DNA from: Vigna angularis
Taxonomy: Eukaryota; Streptophyta; Magnoliopsida; Fabales; Fabaceae
Length of the DNA: 64,000 nucleotides
Assembly: GCF_016808095.1 (NCBI RefSeq)
Contig: NC_068976.1
Coordinates: 17,137,663-17,201,662 of the forward strand
Reading direction: 5' to 3'
Positions 53,834 through 64,000 of this stretch are shown here, piece by piece. The position numbers and the translations under genes are program-made. The notes under the pieces were generated by a model. That model was not told the DNA's origin and searched no databases. It worked only from the letters and a program-made list of their open reading frames with translations. Within the stretch, counting starts at the first letter, position 1. Every line of letters begins with the position of its first letter.

Positions 53834-56350
53834 CTGTAGGACCGGACAACCCTAGACAATAGGTAGAGCAAGACGGTTCAAAGACACTGAGAACAAAGCA
53901 AAATCCCGACATACCGATCCAAACGGCCATCCATCACTTGTGGTGGGTCCGACAACCCATCTTGGTCATCAATTCTTCTTAGAAACGAAACAAAAGGTAA
54001 TTATTAGTTACAGCTGAGATTGAGCCGCAATTAAGGTTTTACTATAATCTCAAATCCATCTAAAAAAGGTAAGAGACAGGTGATTGCATTTATTGTGCAT
54101 TTAAGATTATTACTCTGACCTCTATACGGACTGTTTACTGACTTAAGCATTGAAATGTCTTTGGCAGGTATCGCCGGTTGAAGTCAGGACGAAGACGATT
54201 GGAGGAAGATACTGTTATTCGCACGGCTTGGAAAGAAATTGTGGAGAATTGTAGAAGTTGCTTGACCCTTAGGATTATGTTTCTGTCTGAAACTTAATTC
54301 AATATAATCTAGAGATATAATATAGTTAGATTGGTTGTTATGAAATGCACTTTTACAGATAAGTAGTTGATGTAAGTAACGACCAAAATTCAGTTTGTAC
54401 AACATGCTCCATGTGCTGCTGTGGTGTACATAGCGAAAGTGTCACTGAAATGCTTCTACTTTATCATCTTTAATAAGGCTTCGTACAACGTCTATGTATG
54501 CCTTTCATAATCATTATTCCTACTATACCATTGCAAAAGCAACGCAACATATTGCATTCATGTTTCCTTTTTCCATCTTTGAAGGGCAGCTTCAACTGAA
54601 TAACATTATATAGGTGTTTTAGCACATCGGTTCAAAACAGAAAATTTCAAGTGTAAAAATCATTGCTAGGGCTTATCAGTGTCTAGAATGTTCTCAGAAA
54701 ACCTTAGAGGATTGTACTTGGTAGTGAAGAACATTTGAGTTTCGGTGTTTCTATTGTTTCCTTAATGACTAAGGCATTTATTAGCCCATGTGATATTTTT
54801 TTAGTAAAGATATGTATCTTTGTGGGGTTTAATAATGTCTCATCCTCGTCACAGTGCAGAGAAATGAAATGCAGAATACACGCTTCTTGTCATGTAATTC
54901 CTTAATCCACTGGGCAATCACAAACTATATTTCTTTCTTCTTTTGAGCTCTTAGCTCCATCATCAAACAGTTTATTTGGTTTCAGACATCCTATGTGTTA
55001 ATGTTGTGTTACTCCAATATGTGAAAATTTATACGTGCCCTTAGGTTTGAGTATCGTAAGTTGTCTTTAACTTTATATATACGTATAGTATATTTAAAAA
55101 GTTCCATTAGAATACAGAAATCAAACAGGAACTGTGTATTGAAACTGTAGATCACGAATAAAGAAACGTGACAGAAGAATATATACAAAGATGCATATGC
55201 ACGCATTTCCTGGTACAAAGAATGAGAAGCTTGGAAAAAGCTAAATGAAACAAAGGTTAAAGGTAGGCTAAGTATAGCTGGCTGCTGAATGTTGAATGCT
55301 GAATGGCATATTTGGATTTTTATGATAGTAGAAGGGAAGATGAAGAAGATACAAAGAAAAAAGTCCGAAATATAATACTATGAAGAAAGAACATGTCGAA
55401 GAAACTGACAAAAGAAACACAACCAGTCAGCTAAACTTTCCACTTTTGTTGTTTTGTTGACTAATGTTGCTTTTCATATGCCTCCAATAATGTTCATCAT
55501 CATCAAAATATCTGATTCGTCACTCTCCCTCTATGCTATGATCCATATCTAGGTTTAGGAGCACACAACAAGAACTTTCGTCATGCATGGGTGAAAATAT
55601 ACATACACATGTACATATATGTATGCATATATGGGTTGAGAGATTCAGTATAACAACACAATGAGAATCCAATCATGCATATATATACGTAAGAATCTGA
55701 TTGTGAAACCCACATGGTTCAAGAAAATGTGGAAAAAGCCAAGCACAAGAGCAGTGTTTGAAAAGAGACAGAATACGATGAACATTATACACATTAATGT
55801 GACCCCACTTCTTCAACCATCACCTCTTCAACCTTCTTAATGATGCCACTTAATTAACATGTATGTTGTCATATATATATCATCAATATTCAACTTTCAA
55901 AAGTTGATTTCGTTGTTCATAGAGAAATAGATTATTAAGTACTCCATAACTACAAATCAAATGTTTTAATCTATAATTTAAAAGAGTGAATAATCTCGAG
56001 TATAACGTAATTGAAGTTGTATCCTTAAAAGTGGGTTTTTTCACCCAATGTTTCTTAATTCCCAACTTTAAAATTCTGTCCTTGGAAACTTAATAGGAAG
56101 TGAAATAAAAAAATAAAAGTATTTTACTCGTGTGAAGAATAATTTTTTCATGGGCATTAAAAAATATGATATTATTTTTTAAGAGATAGAAATAAATGCA
56201 CACGTGAGTAATTTAAATGTTTAAATTACATATGGTAGAGATTCCTTTTTTTTAATACATAGTGGAAAATTTGTAAAATTATTACTTGTTACCTACTAGC
56301 CAAAGTGCTTCTATACCTCCTATTATTTTTTTATTTCAAAAATATCCTAT
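53834..56350. other. Intergenic region, possible older LTR relic at the left
   Basis: 53834-54260 has balanced composition and a segment near 54145-54200 (ACTTAAGCATTGAAATGTC, then TTTGGCAGGTATCGCCG) that resembles the R-U5 part of plant Ty3 LTRs; this is suggestive only. 54300-56350 holds no recognisable gene. A block of short overlapping ATAT/CATATA words lies near 55600-55690. Confidence 0.45.
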
Positions 56351-57429
56351 TTAATTTAAGGTTTAATCATTCACTAAGTCCCTATTTTTGCATGGAATCT
56401 CAATTTCGTCCCTTTCTTTCTGAAAATATCAATTGGGTCCCAATTTTATGAAAATTGCAACAAATGGATCCTTTCCGTTAAATAGTGTCAAACGGCGTTA
56501 CGGTGTGTTTGACGTGGCACGCTGTTGTGGACGTGTTATCTGACGTGCTTGATTCAAGCAGGAGCAGTGGGGCACGTGGAAATTGAATATTTTATAAGTA
56601 AGAAGAAAAGAATTTTTCTTCTCCTCTTTCGCCATGGTTCGAGCTCGTAAAGCAGGGAAGCTTCATTCCCTTTTCTCTTTGTCTCACGCTGAACCAAGAA
56701 CTCAAGCAATGGGAGTTGCGGCGTGCACGGGAAAGTTCTTTCCCTTACTCTTATGGGTTCAAGGCTCAAATCAAAATAGGGAACTTCCCTCTCTTCTTCT
56801 CTGATTCCAGCGATTTCTCTTTGGGAGTGGAGATCAGGTTTGGTGGCTCAGGCGCGGTGTTTCCGCGACGTGTGGGTTCGCTCTCTGGCGTCTCTGTGGC
56901 GGCGAAGGTCTCTGCTTGTTGGCATTCTCGTGGTGGAGCATGGCGTTCACGTTAGGGTTTCGATTCAGGGATTTTGAGGTTTCTAATTTTGTGATTTTGG
57001 GTTGAGTCACGAGGAAGGAGACTACTGCGTTTTGGGGATTTCTGATCATGTTCAAGAATTTTCTTTTAGGTGTTTTGTTCTTGTTTTTCAATCTGCATTT
57101 TGAGAAGTTCCATTCTTGTTTCCCAGTTTACTTTTTGAGTGTCAAAATTCTGGTGTGGGAAATCTTGTGCTCTTGATCTAGTCGCGTTTCATTTTGAGAT
57201 TCCACGTGCCCACTGCTCCTGCTTGAATCAACCACGTCAGATAACACGTCCACAACAGCGTGCCACGTCAAACACACCGTAACGCCGTTTGACACTATTT
57301 AACGGAAAGGATCCATTTATTGCAATTTTCATAAAATTGGGACCCAATTGATATTTTCAGAAAGAAAGGGACGAAATTGAGATTCCATGCGAAAATAAGG
57401 ACTTAGTGAATGATTAAACCTTAATTTAA
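56351..57429. mobile_element. MULE-like DNA transposon with ~220-bp TIRs, candidate Pack-MULE
   Basis: The element spans 56360-57420 (1061 bp) with a perfect 9-bp target duplication TTAATTTAA at 56351-56359 and 57421-57429. Terminal inverted repeats 56360-56581 and 57201-57420 start GGTTTAATCATTCACTAAG and differ at only about five positions, so it is fairly young. Nine-base duplications with long TIRs are the hallmark of Mutator-like elements. No transposase is present. The 620-bp interior is clearly richer in G+C than the surroundings and starts ATGGTTCGAGCTCG, as if a 5' gene piece had been captured; I could not name the source. Confidence 0.9.
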
Positions 57430-58389
57430 TTTTATTTATCTTTTTTAAAATCTTAAATCTCCCTGCACCTCCTTGCTCCTACACATGCACATATTGCAAA
57501 GGGAGTTCCACTCCGTCCAAACTTTCGACAGCCACATAAACGTCCACCGTCGCAGACGCTGCATAGTCATGCTCCTCTGCTGCTGGCAAGATTATGCTAT
57601 CTCCAATTAGATGCTTCACTTTAAGCTATGCAGGCATGAAAATTTCTAACAGTCACCAATTATACATTGATCACACAAGTTCAAATTCGGAAATAATCTT
57701 CACAAAAAGAATAAGAAGGTTAAGTTAAATAAGTCTCCTCTAAGAACGGATTAGAAGTTAGTTTATTTTGCCTCTTTCATCCATTCGACATCATTATTAT
57801 TATGTTTGTCTGTGCTGTAAAATAACAGGATCAAGGTCCTTTTCAGAAGTATAATTCTCATTTACGTGCAGAGTTATGGGACTTTTGCCTGAATATGATT
57901 TTAAAATTTGAATTTAACCGTGCTTTGTCTCTAATAAGTTTCCAGTAGAGGTTGTGCAATAACCCTTAGTGCAGAAAAGGGAAATTGCGGTGGGAAAACA
58001 AACATGGGATTATGAGGAACGCATAAAACACTTCTCGAGAGTATCAAAAAAAGAAAATTAATTAACGTGTACTTGATTAAATGCAGACTAGTACAAAAGA
58101 TCAATAAAATGAAAAGTAATCGAATGAAAATATAATTTTTGCATGATGGTCAGGATGATCCGATTATCAGAGTTACATTCCTCAACTGCAAGGCCAAGTA
58201 CAGTGTATAAACTTCAGAATTCCAATTCATCATACAATGATATATATCTAACAACGAATAAAGCAAAACTGGATAAAATTATTGTTATGAAATTTGCTAT
58301 GTTCCCTAGTAAAACAAACAGAAATAAAGTAACATAAAATTGAACATTTGAGAAGGTCCATCCTGTTTAAAACTGTTGTTTGGTAGAGC
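57430..58389. other. Spacer between the MULE and the TM9 fragment
   Basis: No gene recognised. A short stretch at 57465-57600 has balanced composition and coding-like triplets on the minus strand, but it is broken by stops and I cannot assign it. The rest is AT-rich. Confidence 0.5.
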
Positions 58390-58801
58390 TCATTTTTTTA
58401 CTGTGAAGAGTCTTCGATCCAATTTGACTGAAGAGAACAAGTAATAGACGAACCAGAACGAGGAAAGGAATCCAACTCTGCCTGTAGCCAACATGATTGC
58501 AAGAACCATGAATAAGGAATATCCCAAGTAAAGAGTTGCAGAAACAGGCCCATTGAGATTCTTGAGGTCAAATACAAGGTAGTTTATGGAGTACAAAAAG
58601 ATGTATATGACAACAGAACCAGAGACAAAGAATGATTTCCACCACCATCTCCAATCCTCCACACACAGGTGCATGTAGGTTAGAAATAGAGATACCTCGG
58701 CACTCACCACCACAAGAAGAATCAAAACAATTAAGAGACATCCAAACACATAGTAAACATGACCCATCCAAATACTGGACATGATGAAGAAGAGCTCAAT
58801 G
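58390..58801 (-). pseudogene. Truncated C terminus of a TM9 superfamily (EMP70) protein
   Basis: About 135 residues on the minus strand match the last four membrane segments of TM9SF/TMN proteins: ELFFIMSSIWM, AEVSLFLTYMHLCVEDWRWW, GPVSATLYLGYSLF and FWFVYYLFSSVKLD. Full TM9 proteins are about 600-660 residues in nine membrane segments and work in the Golgi/endosome system. Homology stops abruptly at about 58801, where short GGATRTYRAYATYYGT repeats begin, and no upstream exons are found. At the other end the frame runs eight codons past the usual KLD terminus. An uninterrupted frame suggests a fairly recent fragment, probably moved or cut by a mobile element. Confidence 0.85.
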
Positions 58802-58829
58802 AAGGACGAATGTCAACATTTGTGGACTC

Positions 58830-58965
58830 TCAATTTTTAAACGGATATCAACATCTGTGGACGGATATCGAGATCTGTTTGTCCTTCAATGGATGTCGAT
58901 ATTCGTCCATGGATGTTAACATCCGTTTAAGAATCCAACGCATATTCACATCCGTTTAAATGTTA
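58830..58965. repeat. Short degenerate repeats of ~20 bp at the TM9 breakpoint
   Basis: Words of the form ACGGATATCAACATCTGT, ACGGATATCGAGATCTGT, ATGGATGTCGATATTCGT and ATGGATGTTAACATCCGT follow one another, and are themselves nearly palindromic around GATATC or GTTAAC. Related words recur near 59790-59850 (ATCGAATGTCAATATTCGAT). Confidence 0.7.
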
Positions 58966-59884
58966 CTGAAGGACAAAAGAGGAATGGGAAGGTGCAGGGA
59001 GAAGTGTGTGGTGGTGGAGGGAGTAACTCTCAATTATTATATATCTACGCTGTTTGAGAGAAGTGAATTTGGGCCTTGATGAAGAGCCCTATTCTTTCTT
59101 TTCTCCTGGCGACTCCATGGGCCTGCCTGGGGCTATTTCTTTATGCACTCCGTGGATTTAAATACGTACCCCATGGTGATGATGAAGTGTCTAGTTTGTC
59201 TTATCATCTCCACTTTGGGTGTTTCACCATGCACCTCCAATTTTTTGAAATATCCCTAATTAATGAGGTAGTTATTCATTAATTTTATGTTTATTGAGAA
59301 ATTTTGTGCATTGAATGAAGCATTGAAACCCTACACTCCATTTTTCTTGTCACAAAACATGCACCAGATTTCCCCTATCATGAAACATGCACCCCATATC
59401 TCATCTATTAAGAAACCCTACATCCCATTAAACCCCATTTGAATATGATAATCTCTTCTCTTTCGTTAATAGTGTTTCTCTCCATTCCATTTCATTTATT
59501 TTCATTGAGTGTTTTCCTCTCCACTCCATCTTAATTATTCTCCTTTTGAGTGTGGTCTTTAGAGTTGAGAGAGATTTGAGAGGGTTTATTGAGGCAATTT
59601 AGGGTGTTCTAGGCAGCTTCGAGGTGGTGCTTCGACAGGCTTGGCATGCTTCCAGGTAACTGGTGGTGCTATTGGTGGTTGGCATTATTGCTGGGAGATT
59701 ACTGGAAGGTTGAGAGGTTTTTTTTTAAAGAATTTGTTTCAGGTGCAACAGATATAGAGCACACATGAATTAGATATGGAAATCTGAAAATCACAACATC
59801 GAATGTCAATATTCGATGCAAGATGAATCAGATGCTGACATCCCACTACTGCTCCTCACAGTGCTCAACATAGATATCTCGAAG
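58966..59884. other. Spacer with probable mobile-element sequence
   Basis: No gene recognised. The sequence between the short repeats at 58830-58965 and those at 59790-59850 may belong to one decayed element together with the plant-mobile-domain fragment beside it. 59330-59460 has several related CACCCCAT and ACATCCCAT words. Confidence 0.4.
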
Positions 59885-60283
59885 TCAGCTCAGTCTGACT
59901 TTAGCACTGTGAGCTACATGTAACTTAGCATAAACTCTCCCTTCATTCACGCCTAAAAGCTTGACAATGGTGCATCGACTTTCTTCAAAGTCTACTTCCT
60001 TTAGATTAAAAAATTGACCTAAAACTGGGAGGTGTAGCAAGGATGACACATCATCTAAAGTCACTAACATCTCACCCACGGGGAGATAGAAACTATTGGT
60101 CTCGAAATCAAATCTTTCCACAAATGCCAGTAGTATACCCCTATCGACGTAGTCATACGAGATGTCGACTAGATACATCAGACCAGAACCATACACGATG
60201 TCTCTAATGCCCTCGTGGCAGGATCCTACTTTGTTTAACTTCTTCCCGTGGAAGATAAATTTGATCTCCCCCGATCCTAAACA
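59885..60283 (-). pseudogene. Plant mobile domain (PMD/MAIN-like) fragment
   Basis: On the minus strand about 130 codons are open, with SGLMYLVDISYDYVDRG, LLAFVERFDFETNSFYLPVG and EMLVTLDDVSSLLHLP. This is the signature of the aminotransferase-like plant mobile domain found in MAIN/MAIL proteins and in several retroelements and MULEs. The full domain is over 300 residues; here both ends are missing and there is no credible start codon context. Most likely a relic of a PMD-carrying transposable element. Confidence 0.75.
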
Positions 60284-61500
60284 ATAATATTTAATATAAA
60301 ATTTATTTCAACTAAACACGGAAGAGACTCGATCGAGGCAAATTATATCAGGCGTGGACGAAATTAGAGCTTTTTAAAATGTAGGACCAACTTGACACAC
60401 TGCAACGAAACTGAGGACAAAGAAACCAATTAAACCTAAAATATAATATTTATTACTAAAGAACTTGCACGGATTAAAACTAACATGTAGCAATTTTTAA
60501 TGCAGGGATTCAACTGGCAATCTCATGAAGAACATCACTCGTAGAATTCTTTGGTAACTAAAAATTCCTGAGAGTGCTAAATCAAAATTTTCATTAGTGT
60601 TGTTATGATGAGATTCTGTCCAGTAAAGAATACTATCTTTTCTGAATTTGAATCCTCAAGGGATACAATAAAAATAAATCAGAGAAAAACGCAGAACAAG
60701 ACAGGGATGAGGATGTTACCATCTAGCATATTAATAAGTCAAATGAATAATCATAATTTTAATCCAAAAAACAAGAAAATCCTCTCTAAAAAAATGTAAA
60801 TGCATATATTATGACTCAAAAGTGTCTACATATGTATTTCGTGCTCCTATATATGGTACAAGTGTTTAAGGCACCTAAAAAACCTTAAAAGAAATCCCAA
60901 AGACATCAAGTCCAAAAATAACTTAAAAAATTAAAAACAAAAACAAATTGTTTACAATTAAAATAAAATTATAATTTCTTTAATTTCCTAATTTATTCTT
61001 CAATTGTATTCAAGATCTTTAAATTTCTTTTTTCATAGAACATTATAAGATTCAACGAGACAAGTTTTGATCTTTGACTTTGTCATAGATCCTTTGAACT
61101 GCAAATGTTATTTTTCAGGAGATAGTCCTCTATCAGGTTGCAACCACCGAATGATTCATTCTTACCTCAAGGTTACATAGTTTAAAAGTTGATAGTGATG
61201 TTTTTATTATTTTTTTCAAATATCTTGAAAGTTAATTTTCTTATAACATTTTCTCTAAATCAGTCTTAGAAAATGACACTCACTTAGATATTTCTGGATA
61301 AGCTTTTGGTGTTTTTTCATATCACTTAAACCTTACAATATATAAGATTAACATTAGATCTTTCATCTACAACCTATAATGTTCCCAATAATGACTATAA
61401 AACATAAGAGAGTAATTTCCTAACCCTTTATGCAATAAACACTATCACTCTTAATTAATAATTATTTGATAACTTAATTTAAGTTTATTCCTACAAAACA
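60284..61500. other. AT-rich spacer, no gene seen
   Basis: Frames here are short and A/T-driven. No repeat or RNA gene was recognised. Confidence 0.5.
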
Positions 61501-62526
61501 GGTTACACCCAACATAACCTTTATTCTTTAAATACTAAATATGGTTCTAAGGATCAATTAAGAGTTCTGTTTCAAAAGATGAAGCAATATAGAGTTAGAT
61601 CAATGATTGACATTGTCATTAATCATTGTACTGGCACTATTAAAGGACATAGAGAAATATATAATTGATTCGATGGCATTCCTTTAGCATCGGATGAACG
61701 TGTTGTTACATCATGTACAAGAGATTTGGAAAGATAAGTAAACTTTATTCTAAGATTTTTTTATTAGATCTGGATTTTAAATTGTACTTGATTCCTATTA
61801 TTATATTCTTGACTTGTTTATTTCAAGGAAATCAAAACAATAGCAACAAACGTTTTAATGGATTTATCAACATTGATCATACACAACAATTTATAAGAAA
61901 GGATATATTTAACTAGCTTCGCTGATTACGCCATGATGTGGGTTTCGAAAATTTTCCGTTTGATTATGTGCGGAATAAGATATTTTGTCACATTAATTAG
62001 TGTAGTGCATTGTCTGTTTATTTTTTCTTAACCATGTTATATACCTTTGATCTGTGTTGTTTATATAGGTTTTCAACAAAATACATGAAGGAATATATTG
62101 AAGGAGCAAAACTTGTGTTTTCTGTTGGAGAGTATTGGAATGACTATAATTCCAAGAATTCTTATTTAGACTATAATCCAGTAAATAATTTTCCGTTAAT
62201 TTTGAATTTTCTAAATATTACTATCAATTTTGCATTTTAGACTTTAGTATGCTATTAATCTTGAATGTGTTACTATTCTTTTATTATTCGCAAATAGTCA
62301 TAGACAATGTATAATCAATTGGATAGATGGTACGAGATAACTTTCAATTTCCTTTGATTTTACTACAAAAGGAATTATCCAGGTATTTTGCACTTAGTTG
62401 TTACTGAATAAGTAGATTTCTGCATGCCAATTGATCTTCTCGTTTAAATTTGTACAAAGCTGTTAAAAGAGAGTTTTGGCGACAAGAAAAGCCTTCATAT
62501 GTGATTGGGTGGAGGGTATCAAGATC
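61501..62526 (+). pseudogene. Alpha-amylase pseudogene, left arm of inverted repeat
   Basis: Plant GH13 alpha-amylase pieces appear in order on the plus strand: YGSKDQLRVLFQKMK with MIDIVINH (61535-61630), NIDHTQQFIRKDI (about 61873-61912), GFENFPFDYV matching the GFDGWRFDF catalytic region (about 61942), FSTKYMKEYIEGAKLVFSVGEYW (62072-62140), and AVKREFWR...VIGWR (about 62460-62515). Stops and frameshifts break it and the rest of the enzyme is missing. From 61521 it is also the left arm of a large inverted repeat. The functional enzyme hydrolyses starch; this copy cannot make it. Confidence 0.82.
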
Positions 62527-63457
62527 GACGCCGAATAAATGTAACAGATCTTGATGCGCTCCATCTGATCACACCTGAAGCCTTTTCTTGACGCCAAAAC
62601 ACTGTTTTAACAGCTTTATACAAATTTAAACGAGAAAATCAATTGACATGCAGAAATCAACTTATTCAATAGCAACTAAGTGCAAAATACCTGGAGAATT
62701 CCTTTTGTAATAAAATCAAAGGCAGTTGAAAATTGTCTTGTACCATCTATCCAATTGATTATACATTGTCTATGACTATTTGCGAATAATAAAAGAAGAG
62801 TAGCAAGTTCAATACTAATACCATACTAAAGTCCAAAATACAAAATTGATAGTAATGTTTAGAAAATTCAAAACTAAGCAGAAATTATTTACTTGAATAT
62901 AGTCCAAATGAGAATCTTGGAGTTATAGTTAAGAAAATGTTCTTTCACATATTTTGTTCCCTCAATATGTTCTTTCACATATTTTGTTAGACATAAGGTA
63001 TATAATATTGTTAAGAAAATATAAACAGACAATGCAATATACTAATTAATGTCACAAAACATCATAATACCTCACATAACTAAACCAAAAATCTTCAAAA
63101 CTCACGTCATGACGTAACTAGCGAAACCAGCTAAGTATATCATTTCCTATAAATTCTTGTATACGATCAAATAATATAATAATAGGAACGAAGTACAACT
63201 TAGAATCAAGATCTAACAAAAAAAATATTTTATAATAAAAGTTACGCATCTTACCAATCCTTTTGTACATGATGTAATAGCACGTTCATCTCATGCTAAA
63301 GGTATGTCATCGAATTGATAATATATTCCTCCATGTCCTTTAGTAGTGTCAGTATCATGATTAATGATGATGTCAGTCATTGATCTAACTCTATATCGAT
63401 TCATCTTTTGAATCAAAACTCTCAACTGATCTCATAACCATATTTAATATTCAAATA
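61521..63457. repeat. Large inverted repeat, ~0.9-1.0 kb arms with 20-bp spacer
   Basis: Arms 61521-62526 and 62547-63457 are reverse complements with scattered substitutions and a few indels. The 20-bp spacer runs from 62527 to 62546. A transcript crossing the centre would fold into a very long hairpin. The near-zero spacer suggests a palindromic duplication rather than two independent insertions. Confidence 0.9.
62547..63457 (-). pseudogene. Alpha-amylase pseudogene, right arm of inverted repeat
   Basis: Minus-strand copy of the left arm, in the same exon order read leftward, about 90% alike over long stretches. It has lost at least two blocks present in the left arm: the NIDHT segment and part of the EGAKLVFSVGEYW segment. 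It also carries a small local duplication of TGTTCTTTCACATATTTTGTT at 62939-62989. It is more decayed than the left copy and not coding. Confidence 0.8.
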
Positions 63458-63706
63458 ACATCAACTTTTCTTGGAAATATATTTGTCATAAACAAATAAA
63501 AAGTGATCCCTTAGCATTAAATAAGAGAAGTAATTCAACTACATGCTCAAGTGGTCCCTTAACATTTTATCGAACATTACATGTGCTACTACATGACAAA
63601 AAATGATTGTACTAAGATGTTCCCTAAGTGGGTCACAGTCAATACAAAATACATTAAACATATCACATGCCTACACTAAAACTTCAATTGCTACTAGCTT
63701 GAGACC

Positions 63707-64000
63707 CTAAAACTTGTGAAGCCAGTATTCTTGTGGATGTTCTTCATCATTTGCCATTCTATCTTCTTCACTATTATCTAGATTTTCTTCAGCTGAAGCT
63801 TCAACTTCCCCCTCAACCACATTCCCATCTTCTTGTTCCTCATCAACATAAGGTTGTTCCTCACCAGCATAAGCCTCTTCCTCGACCATTTCGAACTCTT
63901 ATACATCCACATTAACCTCTTCCTGTTCCTCACCAGTATAAGCCTCTTCTTCAACCATTTCGACCTCTTCTACATCCACATTAACCTCTTCCTGTTCCTC
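63707..64000 (-). CDS. Acidic repetitive reading frame, cut by the window edge
   Basis: On the minus strand a Glu-rich frame repeats a 23-residue (69-bp) unit like MVEEEAYAGEEQ...NVDVEEVE. A TAA at about 63900-63902 interrupts it in one unit, where the neighbouring unit reads GAA, so it is either a pseudogene or translation starts at the Met after it (63889). The end, DEEHPQEYWLHKF, gives no clue to a family. Possibly the acidic part of a transposon protein; I do not recognise it. Confidence 0.35.
63872..64000. repeat. 69-bp minisatellite in the acidic frame
   Basis: AGCCTCTTC...GACCATTTCGA...ACATCCACATTAACCTCTTCC recurs at 63872 and 63941, period 69, with few differences, and continues to the window edge. 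Confidence 0.8.

Overview
This is a plant nuclear window, about two-thirds A+T. Genes have many short exons, GT-AG introns and AT-rich spacers with transposable elements. Gene content and the style of the repeats suggest a dicot, probably a papilionoid legume of the Phaseolus/Vigna type; that placement is inference. No bacterial-type operon, CRISPR array or organelle block is seen.

Layout. 1-3475: AT-rich spacer. 3476-11725 (+): plastid HflX-type GTPase, 13 coding exons, with one GC-AG intron and a duplicated splice acceptor. 13899-15216 (+): class III peroxidase, PRX9 type. 15702-22191 (+): Golgi-type GT4 glycosyltransferase whose first intron holds a complete 2.4-kb non-autonomous LTR retroelement. 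24125-27020 (+): proteasome ATPase RPT4. 29719-31408 (-): TLC-domain membrane protein. 32544-35689 (+): atypical NAD(P)-binding SDR. 38931-41042 (-): RING-H2 protein with a myristoylation-type N terminus. 44256-44702 (-): intronless group S1 bZIP (bZIP44/bZIP11 type), with the conserved sucrose-control uORF in its leader.

From about 45 kb on, the window has no intact host gene that I can recognise and is rich in mobile DNA. It holds a copia element with two identical 275-bp LTRs, an intact gag frame and a collapsed pol (51125-53828). It also holds a MULE-like element with about 220-bp terminal inverted repeats and a 9-bp target duplication (56360-57420), a truncated TM9-family C terminus (about 58390-58801), a plant-mobile-domain fragment (59885-60283), and a nearly 2-kb inverted repeat made of two decayed alpha-amylase copies (61521-63457). 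The right edge cuts a repetitive acidic reading frame.

The genes do not form a pathway. Their order recalls Arabidopsis chromosome 1 neighbourhoods (PRX9-RPT4-TLC, and bZIP44-RING-GT4 with the SDR), as I remember them, so conserved ancestral linkage is the likely reason they sit together. All exon boundaries were read by eye from splice dinucleotides, phase continuity and protein-family continuity. UTR ends are not determined unless stated.
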